Shown: positions 8,870 through 17,402 of the stretch, in pieces
Layout of the letters: each line of letters opens with the position of its first letter
Position numbering within the stretch: the stretch's first letter is position 1
Source: Paracoccaceae bacterium
Lineage (GTDB): Bacteria > Pseudomonadota > Alphaproteobacteria > Rhodobacterales > Rhodobacteraceae
Assembly (NCBI GenBank): GCA_947461435.1
Contig: CANHLE010000016.1
Span: 1 to 46,342 of the forward strand
Length of the DNA: 46,342 nucleotides
Direction of reading: 5' to 3'
The notes under the pieces: generated by a model
Seen by the model: only the letters and a program-made list of their open reading frames with translations
Told to the model about the DNA's origin: nothing
Databases searched by the model: none
Translations under genes and position numbers: made by a program

Positions 8870-10048
8870 TTATATTGCGCCCCGGAGCCACCGTGTGACA
8901 ATTGGCATTGTCAAAACGGTACTTCCGAGCGCCATCAAAAGCAGCGCTGTAAAAGTCGAAGATGCGATGATCTCTCGGTCCAGAAGGACATTTGCGAAAA
9001 TGATCATGATCAATGCCTTGGTTTGCAACAACCATCCGATTCCCCATGCCTGACCTTTCGGCCAATCGAGAATCCGCCCAGCCAGTGAAACGCCCAATAG
9101 CTTACCCAGCACAGAGGCAACCAAAAGAATCCCTGCTGCCCCCAAAACTCCCAATCCGCCCACTTCCCATGAGGTGCGCAGCCCGGTGGACAAGAAAAAC
9201 ACCGGCATGAAGCCTAGAAGCAACACGCGCCGAAACTGCACGAGAGCGTCCTCGCCCAGCCATTCAGAGTCCAGGACAACTCCCGCCAAAAATGCCCCGA
9301 CGATGTAATGAAGCCCGGCCCAATCGGCCCCCAGCGCCATCGCCGCCAACCAGATCAGCGCCACCGGCCATCGGTCACGCACTTCCAACCGTGACATAGC
9401 CCGACGCAGTGCAACGGCAGCACCAACGAACAGCACCAAAAAGACGGCCTGACGCCCTAAGCGTTCCCAATCCAGCAAGATCAGAGCCAGCACAGCCCAA
9501 ATTGCCAGATCGTCCAAGCTTGCATAACGCATGACGCGTTGGCCTAACGGCTGCCGCAACAGGCCAAGTTGTTCAAGAAACAAGATCAAAATGGGCAAGG
9601 CCGTAACAGCACACGCCATACCCAGCCCCAAGATAACTTGCCACTCGGCACCCTTGGGACCAACCCAACCGGGCCAGCCCAGCATGACACCCCCTGCCGC
9701 CGAACCCATCGCCAAAGGCACAATCAAGGCAAGCCCCGAGGTGACCAATGTGTCACGCCGGGCCGACCACGCCGCCGAAAGATTCAATTCTACTCCGGCC
9801 AGAAAAACAAAAAGCATGACCGACCACCATGCGATGCCGTTCAACGCCGTAACCACCTCTGGCCGAAACACGAAGGCATAATAGCTTGGATAGGCCGCAC
9901 CCAAAATACCGGGCCCGAGAATGACCCCACCTAGAATTTGCAGCACGACCAAGGGGAGTGTTGTCAGGCCGCCAAGGCTCCGCCAAAGCAGCCAAGGGAA
10001 GGAAAATATCAACGCCAAGGCAATCAAAAAAACTTCAGTCGTCGTCAT
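8870..10048 (-). CDS. Cation:proton antiporter (CPA2/Kef-type membrane domain)
   Basis: A 392-residue integral membrane protein made of about 11-12 hydrophobic helices. It has the conserved VGAFLAGVVLDSEWL segment and an Asp-containing helix SLDDLAIWAVLALIL typical of Kef/Nap-type antiporters. It probably exchanges K+ or Na+ for protons across the inner membrane. There is no C-terminal RCK/TrkA-N domain, so it is shorter than full KefB/KefC. The longest frame starts about 74 codons upstream with unlikely soluble sequence. The ATG at 10048 starts the first helix and has AAGGGA upstream. It diverges from the P450 gene. Confidence 0.85.
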   Translation of the reverse strand: MTTTEVFLIALALIFSFPWLLWRSLGGLTTLPLVVLQILGGVILGPGILGAAYPSYYAFVFRPEVVTALNGIAWWSVMLFVFLAGVELNLSAAWSARRDTLVTSGLALIVPLAMGSAAGGVMLGWPGWVGPKGAEWQVILGLGMACAVTALPILILFLEQLGLLRQPLGQRVMRYASLDDLAIWAVLALILLDWERLGRQAVFLVLFVGAAVALRRAMSRLEVRDRWPVALIWLAAMALGADWAGLHYIVGAFLAGVVLDSEWLGEDALVQFRRVLLLGFMPVFFLSTGLRTSWEVGGLGVLGAAGILLVASVLGKLLGVSLAGRILDWPKGQAWGIGWLLQTKALIMIIFANVLLDREIIASSTFTALLLMALGSTVLTMPIVTRWLRGAI

Positions 10049-10149
10049 GCACAAATCCCTTTTGGGATGTTTTATGCCACCGCAAATGACACGTCCACCA
10101 CTTGCCAGATAGTCTTGATTGGTGAAGGATCGTTCATAGGAGGTCAGCC

Positions 10150-11322
10150 ATGTCTTTTGCCCAAACGATCCATGTTGAAGATCTAGAGCGCGATCCCTTT
10201 CCAATCTACGCGCGCCTTCGGACCGAACAACCGATTGTCGAAGTTTCCGCTGCCAATTGCTGGTTCGCAACCCGGTGGCGCGACATCGAATTGATCGCCC
10301 GTTCGCCAGACTTTACCGCCGTTTCGGACGACGCGCCGGTCAATGACGCCTTTGGTCGTCCAAATATTCTGACGACCGAAGGCGCCGAGCATGCGGAACT
10401 CCGCGGAGGCATTGAGCCGCATTACCGCCCAAAACGCGTTGCAGATTACATCGAAACACTGGTTCGTCCGATCGCCGAAGCACAATTGGCCGCGTTTCAC
10501 CATTCTGGCTCAACCGACCTTTTAACCCAATATTTTGAACCAATCTCTGCGCTGTCGCTCGCTCGATCTTTTGGATTTGACGACGTGGACGCATCGACAT
10601 TGCGCCGTTGGTTTCATGGTCTTTCCCAAGGCGCGATCAACTTTGAAAAAGACCCCGCCCGTGCCGCGATCTGCGCCCAAACCGTTGCCGAAATTGATGC
10701 AATTGCACTTCCCTTGTTGGAGCGGCTTGCAAAGTCGCCGAACCAATCCCCGCTGTCGCATATGCTGCATTCCTCCCTGCCCCATGGGACGACACGCAGC
10801 CCTGAGCAGATCTTGCCATCCGTACGCATCACCCTTTTGGGCGGCATGCAGGAACCGGGACACGGCGCCGCGAACCTACTTGTGGGTCTGCTGCAAGCGC
10901 CAGATCAGTTTGCTTCACTGCGTGGCGATCTCGATCGTCTTTTGCCACGTGCAATCGACGAAGGGCTGCGCTGGATCGCGCCCATCGGAACGATGATGCG
11001 AACCGCCATTCGAGATACAGAAGTGTCAGGGATCACAGTTCCGAAGGGGACACCGATTTCCTGTATTTTCGCGTCTGCCAACCGAGATGAGACACGTTGG
11101 GATAATCCTGATGTTTTCAACATCCACCGTGCACCAAAAGCGCACATGTCTTTTGGTCAGGGCGCGCATTTTTGTGCTGGAAAGTGGTTTGCCAAAGCTC
11201 AGATTGAGATCGCCTTGCGCGTCCTTTTTGCGGCCCACCCCCAGATCGCCTTTGCCGACGGCCCACCAGAATTTCGAGGATGGGAATTTCGGGCGCCATT
11301 GCATTTGAACGTGACCCTTTAA
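10150..11322 (+). CDS. Cytochrome P450 (class I, soluble)
   Basis: A 390-residue soluble P450 without a membrane anchor. The heme loop FGQGAHFCAG places the axial thiolate at Cys342. The K-helix ExxR is EGLR. The I-helix, where most P450s have (A/G)Gx(D/E)T, reads LGGMQEPGHG. Glu235 is therefore followed by Pro236, and the usual proton-delivery Thr is missing at that place. No ferredoxin or reductase gene is adjacent, so electrons must come from elsewhere. The start has AGGAGG at 10138-10143. It converges on the DMSP lyase gene with 70 bases between. The substrate is unknown. Confidence 0.92.
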   Translation: MSFAQTIHVEDLERDPFPIYARLRTEQPIVEVSAANCWFATRWRDIELIARSPDFTAVSDDAPVNDAFGRPNILTTEGAEHAELRGGIEPHYRPKRVADYIETLVRPIAEAQLAAFHHSGSTDLLTQYFEPISALSLARSFGFDDVDASTLRRWFHGLSQGAINFEKDPARAAICAQTVAEIDAIALPLLERLAKSPNQSPLSHMLHSSLPHGTTRSPEQILPSVRITLLGGMQEPGHGAANLLVGLLQAPDQFASLRGDLDRLLPRAIDEGLRWIAPIGTMMRTAIRDTEVSGITVPKGTPISCIFASANRDETRWDNPDVFNIHRAPKAHMSFGQGAHFCAGKWFAKAQIEIALRVLFAAHPQIAFADGPPEFRGWEFRAPLHLNVTL

Positions 11323-11392
11323 GGGGGCCACCGCTGGCCGGCCTGAACACATCACTGATGAATAAAGCTCAATAGGCGGGCAAAATCTGTGA

Positions 11393-11962
11393 TCAGCTAT
11401 CCAAAAATATTGATTTAGCGGCCAGATCTCCGCCTCGCCACAAGTATAGTGCCGCAAGACCTTCTGCACCGGTTCGCATTCCATGCGGCATCCATGACGG
11501 ATGATGGATAACGCTGCCGATTTCCTTGGGGCAAAATTCTTCCTCGGCCCTCATCCATTCGGCTGCTCCGGCAATGGGAATATAAACTTCTTCAGCCGCA
11601 TGAGCATGGGCGGGATAAGTGACCCCCGGACCCAAAAGCAAGACACCGCATGCGATCGTGGTGCTGGGGACAGGGCCACGCAAGCCGATGAACTCTGACC
11701 ATCCATAGACCCGCAAGAATGCTTCGCTCATCTCTGCTGCTTGATAGGTTTGCCGCCAGGATAACCCAGGCTGTCCCTGCAGGGCCGCCCAAATCTTAGC
11801 AGTCTGGTCAGACGGTCTTAGGACGTCCAAAATGCTGCAGACCGGCAAACGGGACGGGGTTACCGCGCGCTGCGCTTCTTCCAAGGGCCAGTCGCTTAGA
11901 AATGGCGCAGCCGCTGGAGAGCCCATGAATATGGCTTTGACCTCGTCCAAAAGCTGCTTCAT
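11393..11962 (-). CDS. dddQ: Cupin DMSP lyase, DddQ-like
   Basis: Predicted to cleave dimethylsulfoniopropionate to dimethyl sulfide and acrylate. The 189-residue length fits DddQ. The cupin metal and catalytic set is visible: Tyr116, His119, His121, Glu125 and Tyr127 in YPAHAHAAEEVY, and His160 in PSWMPHG. From family knowledge this spacing matches the DddQ active site (Tyr120, His123, His125, Glu129, Tyr131, His163). WSEFIGLRGPVPS upstream is also typical. I chose the ATG at 11962 because AAGGAG lies six bases before it; an upstream in-frame codon at 12046 lacks support. The gene diverges from mtnP. DddL or DddW are less likely alternatives. Confidence 0.85.
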   Translation of the reverse strand: MKQLLDEVKAIFMGSPAAAPFLSDWPLEEAQRAVTPSRLPVCSILDVLRPSDQTAKIWAALQGQPGLSWRQTYQAAEMSEAFLRVYGWSEFIGLRGPVPSTTIACGVLLLGPGVTYPAHAHAAEEVYIPIAGAAEWMRAEEEFCPKEIGSVIHHPSWMPHGMRTGAEGLAALYLWRGGDLAAKSIFLDS

Positions 11963-12062
11963 TTCCGGCTCCTTCGTGGAAACGTCGTTGTTACCGACAG
12001 TGAAATGGTTAAACCAAAGATGGCGGAAATCCCGAATAATCGGCAATCGATCAAATCAAACA

Positions 12063-12078
12063 TATTGATTTTTCAATA
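12063..12078. promoter_or_regulatory. Inverted repeat between dddQ and mtnP
   Basis: TATTGA-TTTT-TCAATA is a perfect 6-bp inverted repeat in the 191-base divergent region, about 100 bases upstream of dddQ and 76 bases upstream of mtnP. It is AT-rich and placed where an operator could act on either promoter. No regulator gene is adjacent and a chance match is possible. Confidence 0.3.
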
Positions 12079-12153
12079 GGTCGCAATCTGCACAGATCTG
12101 GACACCCCCATTCTCTGACCCTAAACTGCATTCGAACATGACGGGAGCCGCCC

Positions 12154-13023
12154 TTGTCCACACCTATGCTTGGCATTATCGGCGGCTCTGGACTATACAA
12201 TATTGAGGGCCTGAGCGAGGCTAAATGGGTCACTGTGACATCGCCATGGGGCAAACCATCTGACCAGATTTTGGTTGGACGCTTGCATAATTTGCCTGTG
12301 GCCTTTCTACCCCGCCACGGGCGCGGACATATCCACACCCCCACCTCTGTGCCGTACCGGGCCAATATTGACGCGCTCAAACGGCTTGGATGCACAGACC
12401 TTCTTGCGGTCTCCGCAGTGGGAAGCCTTCGCGCAGATTTCAAACCCGGTCACTTTGTCTTAGTTGATCAATACATCGACCGCACCTATGCCCGAGAGAA
12501 ATCCTTCTTCGGACCTGGTTGCGTTGCGCATGTTTCGCTTGCCCATCCAACCTGCCAACGCCTGTCCGCAGCCGTTCGTGCCGCAGCCATCTCCTGCGGG
12601 ACGATAGTGCACAGCGATGCAACATATCTAGCGATGGAAGGGCCGCAATTTTCGACCCTCGCAGAAAGCCGACTGTATCGGTCATGGGGAGCGGATGTGA
12701 TCGGGATGACTGGCATGCCAGAAGCCAAGCTCGCCCGAGAAGCAGAACTTTGTTATGCCTCGCTTTCAATGGTCACTGACTTTGACTGCTGGCACAGAGG
12801 CCATTCTGCCGTAGAGGTGAGTGACGTCTTGAAAACGCTCGCGGCAAATGCATCGGCCGCGAGCAGCATCGTCGAGACGCTTTCGATGACCTTACCAAAC
12901 AGCCGCGAGATCTGCCCGCGCGGCTGTAACCATGCGCTAAGCCACGCGATGATCACAGCACCCGAAAAACGCGACCCCGATCTGATGGCGAAACTCGATT
13001 GCATCGCGGGCCGGGTTCTTTAA
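12154..13023 (+). CDS. mtnP: S-methyl-5'-thioadenosine phosphorylase
   Basis: Cleaves methylthioadenosine with phosphate to adenine and 5-methylthioribose-1-phosphate. The 289-residue product has the purine nucleoside phosphorylase family-2 signatures: IGGSGLY near the N-terminus, PRHGRGH for phosphate, [32 protein letters not shown] and TDFDCW. The start is TTG at 12154, with GGGAG six bases upstream. An ATG at 12166 would remove four residues and is the alternative. apt follows after 10 bases on the same strand, so the adenine released here can be recycled to AMP by the next gene product. Confidence 0.95.
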   Translation: MSTPMLGIIGGSGLYNIEGLSEAKWVTVTSPWGKPSDQILVGRLHNLPVAFLPRHGRGHIHTPTSVPYRANIDALKRLGCTDLLAVSAVGSLRADFKPGHFVLVDQYIDRTYAREKSFFGPGCVAHVSLAHPTCQRLSAAVRAAAISCGTIVHSDATYLAMEGPQFSTLAESRLYRSWGADVIGMTGMPEAKLAREAELCYASLSMVTDFDCWHRGHSAVEVSDVLKTLAANASAASSIVETLSMTLPNSREICPRGCNHALSHAMITAPEKRDPDLMAKLDCIAGRVL

Positions 13024-13033
13024 AGGACTGACT

Positions 13034-13567
13034 ATGAAAAAGACCGTCAAAGACTACATCCGAACCATCGTAGACTTCCCCCATGAAGGGATATTGTTCC
13101 GCGATGTAACCACCTTATTTGCCGATCCGCGTGGTTTCCGGATGTGCGTGGATCAGCTTCTGGCGCCCTATGCAGGCATCAGGGTCGATAAGGTCGTTGG
13201 TTTAGAGGCGCGGGGATTTATCTTGGGCGGCGCTGTTGCCCATCAACTGTCAACAGGTTTCGTACCGATCCGCAAGAAAGGTAAGTTACCCGGACAAACA
13301 ATCAGCCAAGCCTACACGCTGGAATATGGAGAAGCTGTGGTCGAGGTGCATGAAGACGCCATGCACCCAGGCGAACGCATCTTGCTGGTGGACGATCTGC
13401 TGGCAACTGGCGGCACAGCAGAGGCCGGGATAAAACTGATCGAACGTCTTGGGGCGCAGGTAATTGGCTGTGCCTTCGTGGTTGACCTTCCCGATCTTGG
13501 CGGACGCAGAAAGCTTCAATCCATGGGAATGGACGTTCATACCCTGTGCGAATTTGAGGGGCTTTAA
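13034..13567 (+). CDS. apt: Adenine phosphoribosyltransferase
   Basis: Makes AMP from adenine and PRPP in the cytoplasm. The 177-residue length is standard. The PRPP-binding motif [13 protein letters not shown] lies at residues 117-129, and the N-terminus shows [18 protein letters not shown], typical of Apt. [10 protein letters not shown] also fits. It is probably co-transcribed with mtnP, 10 bases upstream, and the pair forms a methylthioadenosine and adenine salvage unit. Confidence 0.96.
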   Translation: MKKTVKDYIRTIVDFPHEGILFRDVTTLFADPRGFRMCVDQLLAPYAGIRVDKVVGLEARGFILGGAVAHQLSTGFVPIRKKGKLPGQTISQAYTLEYGEAVVEVHEDAMHPGERILLVDDLLATGGTAEAGIKLIERLGAQVIGCAFVVDLPDLGGRRKLQSMGMDVHTLCEFEGL

Positions 13568-13680
13568 AGACGTTTCGCTTAACGGCTTCTTTACGCCTCG
13601 CAAGATAGGGTGAGTCGCATCCGGACTTCACACCGGATAGCTGGACGCTGCTTGCAATCACACGTTCCAGACACACCCCA

Positions 13681-13707
13681 GCGCCCTGTCCTTACCCGGC
13701 AGGGCGC
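13681..13707. terminator. Hairpin between apt and the FAD oxidase gene
   Basis: GCGCCCTG (13681-13688) pairs perfectly with CAGGGCGC (13700-13707) around an 11-base loop. It lies between two convergent genes, so it could serve either. There is no good T-tract. A second smaller hairpin, ATCCGG/CCGGAT, lies at 13619-13638. Confidence 0.45.
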
Positions 13708-13755
13708 ACCCAATTTAGGGGCTGCGTAGTGGCCCCCAAAGAACGGGGCCCAAAA

Positions 13756-15177
13756 TCAGGCTTCTGATGCCCGCAAGACCGCCCCCGGGTTCATAATGCC
13801 CAAAGGGTCCAAAGCATGCTTTATCGCCCGCATTGCAAAAATCTTGCCAGGATCCCCATAGCGCTCCAGGTCGGGCATTTTGTGCCGCCCCAAACCGTGC
13901 TCTGCCGACACTGATCCATCCAAGGCATCAACCATGTCATGCACAGTCTCGGTGACCGCCGCCGCAAGATGTGCGACGGCGGCCCTCGCCAGTCCAAACG
14001 GTGGAAAGACGTTATAATGCAGATTGCCATCGCCCAGATGCCCAAAGGCATTGATGCGAAACGACCCAATCTTGGCAATCGCCGCAGCGGCCCGGGAAAG
14101 AAAATCGGGGATTTCGGAAAGCGGCAGAGCGATATCGTGGCTTGCCACTGCCCCAATCTTTCTGTTGGCTTCAGGAATTGTCTCACGGATGGCCCAGAGC
14201 GCGTCGCGTTGAGATTGAGAGGCAGCAATCACGCCATCAATCACCAATTCCCCAGCCAAACCGTCAGCGAAAATTTGTTCCAAAAGGCCAGATGCAGACA
14301 TCCCCCGTGGCAGACCAATTTCGATCAAGACCAACCATTCCGGTACAGGCTTCAGGGGAACATTGACGGCAAATCCTGCTTCGGCAAGAAATTCAATTCC
14401 TTGTTTGTGCATCAACTCGAAAGCCGAAATCAAACCCGGAGCCAGTTGCTGGGCAAGGTTCAATAACTTCAACGCAGCGGCCGCCGTGGGTACCGCCAGC
14501 AGAGCAGTTCCCACCTCTGAAGGGCGGGGCATCAGGCGCAATGCCGCGGCAGTGATCACACCTAGGGTCCCTTCGGACCCGATGATCAGATGCCGCAAAT
14601 CATAGCCTGTATTGTCTTTTCTTAACCGTTTCAGACCGTTGATGATCGTACCATCCGCAAGCACTGCCTCGATACCCAAGACCTGATCACGAGCATTGCC
14701 ATAGCGCAGAACATTGACGCCCCCCGCGTTCGTGGCCAAAAGCCCACCGATCCGGGCCGAGCCTTCTGATGCAAGGGACAAGGGAAACATAACTCCCATC
14801 TCTTCGGCCACATCCTGAACCTCTGACAAGACAACGCCAGATTCTGCCACCATGACATTTTCAGATGGATACCGGGCGCGAATTTGGGACAGTCCCTCAA
14901 CCGACAAGATCAGTGGCAAAGCGCCATCACTCATGACCTGTCCCGCTACCAGTCCGGTCCCACCCGCATAGGGGACAACGCCAACCCGAGCTTGCGAGCA
15001 GGCAGCAAGAACACGCGAAACCTCAAGAGCACTTCGCGGCCGAACCACCGCTCCCGCCCGACCTTGCCAACGTCCTCTGCGCTCCTCCAGATATCTTGGT
15101 TCAGGGTCTGATAAGCGACCCTCGGGCAGAAGCCCTGCCAAGTTTCCAAGGAAATCTGGGGATGCATCATTCAACAT
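13756..15177 (-). CDS. FAD-binding oxidoreductase, D-2-hydroxyacid dehydrogenase type
   Basis: A 473-residue flavoprotein of the GlcD/D-2-hydroxyglutarate dehydrogenase type. The N-terminal PCMH FAD domain has VVPYAGGTGLVAGQ and IGGLLATNAGGVNVLRYG. The C-terminal FAD-linked oxidase domain has FGHLGDGNLHYN, which supplies metal-ligand histidines in this family, and ends with SAEHGLGRHK and LGIMNPGAVL. It oxidises a D-2-hydroxyacid such as D-lactate, glycolate or D-2-hydroxyglutarate; the exact one cannot be told. No glcE or glcF partner is next to it, which favours a stand-alone enzyme. It converges on apt. Confidence 0.9.
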   Translation of the reverse strand: MLNDASPDFLGNLAGLLPEGRLSDPEPRYLEERRGRWQGRAGAVVRPRSALEVSRVLAACSQARVGVVPYAGGTGLVAGQVMSDGALPLILSVEGLSQIRARYPSENVMVAESGVVLSEVQDVAEEMGVMFPLSLASEGSARIGGLLATNAGGVNVLRYGNARDQVLGIEAVLADGTIINGLKRLRKDNTGYDLRHLIIGSEGTLGVITAAALRLMPRPSEVGTALLAVPTAAAALKLLNLAQQLAPGLISAFELMHKQGIEFLAEAGFAVNVPLKPVPEWLVLIEIGLPRGMSASGLLEQIFADGLAGELVIDGVIAASQSQRDALWAIRETIPEANRKIGAVASHDIALPLSEIPDFLSRAAAAIAKIGSFRINAFGHLGDGNLHYNVFPPFGLARAAVAHLAAAVTETVHDMVDALDGSVSAEHGLGRHKMPDLERYGDPGKIFAMRAIKHALDPLGIMNPGAVLRASEA

Positions 15178-15223
15178 GACGCGACAATAGACCTAAGCCC
15201 AATAATGGACCAGAGGGGAAAGG

Positions 15224-16030
15224 TTAAGGAATAAGGGAGGGGGCCAGGACAATGACTTGTGGGGTATCGGGAAGGGTAGAATAGGATAAAATCAAATCGG
15301 AAGTGCTGCGGATCTGTGTCTGATATCCCGGCCCCATCGCGGTCAGAAACGCTTGCAACCCTTCCGCCGAAAACCAATGCATCGGAAGAACCACGCGGGC
15401 CCGCATACGGCGGACCACCTCGGTCATGGTTTTTGTATCCATCGTATAGGCTCCGTCCACAGGAACCATCACGACATCGACGCGACCGATCGCTCCGAAC
15501 TGCGCGTCACTGGGGATTTGGTGCAAATGACTAAGGTGCACGATACACAGACCTGCAGCTTCGAACAAAAAAACCGAATTGCCATCTTTACGCGCGCCTT
15601 CGCCAAAAGGGCCGCGCAAATCGGTTGTGATGTTGCGAACCGACAAGGACCCAAGGTCCACTTCAATGTCCGGCGGTGCGCCAGGTGGCCCCCATCCGCG
15701 CAAAAGATAAGGAATGCGAGGGTCAGGATTGTCCGTAAAGTGACTGGAATGGGCGTTATTCATTGTCGCAATATCGGGCACCACATCCGGGTTTCCGATC
15801 AAACCGGTATAATCTGTGACGGCCAGTTTTCCATCATCCGTCACGATCGCAAAAGTGGCATGATTCAAATAGCGGATAAGAACCGACCCCGGTTCGATGT
15901 CGTCTCCAAAGGCGACCGGAACAACTTCGGCCTCATTTGCGGCCAAAGACAAGCATCCCGAATCCGGGCGATCCCCCGCCAAGGCAAAGGTCGGCAGAAG
16001 ACATGTCAAAGCTATCCACATGAAGCGCAT
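15224..16030 (-). CDS. Exported metallo-beta-lactamase-fold protein (UlaG-like)
   Basis: A 268-residue protein with a clear signal peptide: MRF, a hydrophobic core, then ALA before Gly19. The start at 16030 is chosen because it begins this signal. The body resembles the UlaG-like metallo-beta-lactamase fold: IRYLNHATFAI, the AVTDYTG strand, HLSHLHQIPSD and the late strand VVLPMHWFS. The main metal motif reads AHSSHFTD (His94, His97, Asp100) rather than the canonical HxHxDH, so metal use may differ. It is likely periplasmic. It lies 53 bases downstream of the DUF1697 gene on the same strand. The substrate is unknown. Confidence 0.75.
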   Translation of the reverse strand: MRFMWIALTCLLPTFALAGDRPDSGCLSLAANEAEVVPVAFGDDIEPGSVLIRYLNHATFAIVTDDGKLAVTDYTGLIGNPDVVPDIATMNNAHSSHFTDNPDPRIPYLLRGWGPPGAPPDIEVDLGSLSVRNITTDLRGPFGEGARKDGNSVFLFEAAGLCIVHLSHLHQIPSDAQFGAIGRVDVVMVPVDGAYTMDTKTMTEVVRRMRARVVLPMHWFSAEGLQAFLTAMGPGYQTQIRSTSDLILSYSTLPDTPQVIVLAPSLIP

Positions 16031-16083
16031 TGCCCAAATGTAGCATCGCTTTCGAAGGCGCACAGGGACGAAAGTCGGAATGG

Positions 16084-16605
16084 TTACGATTTTGAAAGCT
16101 CGAGGATCGCCCTGACGGTGTTCCAGTTTCGCGCTGTGTGCAGAACCTTCAATTGGCGTTGTACCTTTTCGGCAAGAAGGGATCGCCCGATCCCATCTGG
16201 CGCATGCAAAAACAGGGCCTTATTCGTAAGATGAAATCTCTCTGACGTCGCATAGGTCTGCAAAGCAGAAACATCCAAAACCGCCGGTTCGTCCAGAAAG
16301 AATGCAAATACCCTTGCTCCGTCAATACGGGCCTCTGCCAGAAAGGGATTGGCGGACATGATGGTTTCAAAGGTTTCTCTGTCGTAAATAAACAAAGCTG
16401 ACGAAAGGCCAAATTGCGCCTTCAACTCTTTGGCAATTGCGCCCTTTAGATCGGGCAAACCTGGGTCGTCAAATACCACATTTCCCGATTGTATGTAGCT
16501 GCGCACCCTTTCCAATCCGAGCGACTGCAGCATCTCGCAAAAGCCTTTCATGGGCAGTTTGACACCCCCCACGTTTACCCCGCGCACCAACATTATCTTG
16601 CGCAT
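16084..16605 (-). CDS. DUF1697 family protein
   Basis: A 173-residue protein of the DUF1697 family, recognised from its opening LVRGVNVGGVKLPM, then LGLERVRSYIQSGNVVFDD and the late segment TARNWNTVRAILEL. The family has a small alpha/beta fold and no established activity. I start at the ATG at 16605, where the family sequence begins, not at the longer frame. It has no signal peptide. It is followed closely by the exported metallo-beta-lactamase-fold gene. Confidence 0.88.
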   Translation of the reverse strand: MRKIMLVRGVNVGGVKLPMKGFCEMLQSLGLERVRSYIQSGNVVFDDPGLPDLKGAIAKELKAQFGLSSALFIYDRETFETIMSANPFLAEARIDGARVFAFFLDEPAVLDVSALQTYATSERFHLTNKALFLHAPDGIGRSLLAEKVQRQLKVLHTARNWNTVRAILELSKS

Positions 16606-16817
16606 CTTGCCCCCATCGTAACTCACAGGCAAAGCGATCCTGCCACTTACAATCGCGTTATTTGATCGGATCGTTAGACAGGCCATTCCAGAAAATTCTT
16701 GGACTCAAAGTATCAAAGAGAGTGCCCGCATGTAATAAGATTGATCAAGAAGCGAAACGAAATGGCGCCGCCACCACAGCAATTCTCACTCGCCGGAAAG
16801 GCGTTCGCTGCGATTCG

Positions 16818-17402
16818 CTACCCTGCATCCGTCCGTCCGCGGCGATCACCGCGCAAGTTCGAATAAAGAACGTGGTTTCGCCAGCGTCCGCCAATCTGCA
16901 AATAGCTTTGCGCCACGCCCTCATATTTGAAGCCGGATTTTTCAAGAACACCGCGACTGGCAACGTTTTCCGGAAGACAGGCACTTTCAATTCGACTGAG
17001 ATCAAGCGCAGTAAAGGCATGGTGAACCAAGGCCAAAACCGCCTCGCGCATCAGTCCCTGCCGGACGAAAGGTTGACCGATCCAGTAGCCCAAGGTACCG
17101 GCTTGGGCTGGGCCGCGCCTTATATTGTCGAGGGTAATCGCGCCCAAAAGTGTCTGATCATCGCGACGAACCAATAGCATTGGCAAGGCGGTGCCTTGGG
17201 TTTCGGCACGCTGCGCCCAATAAACCCGATTTGTAAAAGATTTACGCGATAGATGGTCAAAGGCCCAAACCGGCTCCCATGGCGTCAGATGCGCAGCGGA
17301 CGCACCACGCAACTGTGCCCAAGCATGCCAATCACCATGTTGAGGCAGGCGAAGAGTCATACGTTCGGTTTCAATCTTAGGGCGCCGCTTCAAGCCAAGC
17401 AT
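16818..17402 (-). CDS. GNAT family N-acetyltransferase, RimJ/RimL type
   Basis: A 194-residue acetyltransferase of the ribosomal-protein/Ala N-acetylating branch. It has ETERMTLRLPQHGDW at the start, GTLGYWIGQPFVRQGLMREA for the acetyl-CoA loop, and ACLPENVASRGVLEKSGF near the end, all typical of RimJ-like proteins. The target protein is unknown. The ATG overlaps the TGA of the upstream M16 protease gene (TGATG), so the two are translationally coupled. It is the last gene of the run that starts at the cytochrome oxidase genes. Confidence 0.88.
   Translation of the reverse strand: MLGLKRRPKIETERMTLRLPQHGDWHAWAQLRGASAAHLTPWEPVWAFDHLSRKSFTNRVYWAQRAETQGTALPMLLVRRDDQTLLGAITLDNIRRGPAQAGTLGYWIGQPFVRQGLMREAVLALVHHAFTALDLSRIESACLPENVASRGVLEKSGFKYEGVAQSYLQIGGRWRNHVLYSNLRGDRRGRTDAG

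Noticed and set aside
14946-15170. Short minus-strand frame overlapping the FAD oxidase gene start
   Set aside because: Out-of-frame copy of the N-terminal coding region of the oxidoreductase.
15353-16234. 293-codon plus-strand frame opposite the metallo-beta-lactamase-fold gene
   Set aside because: It is an antisense shadow; the minus strand has a signal peptide and a fold-like sequence, and the plus product is Arg/His-rich without a domain.
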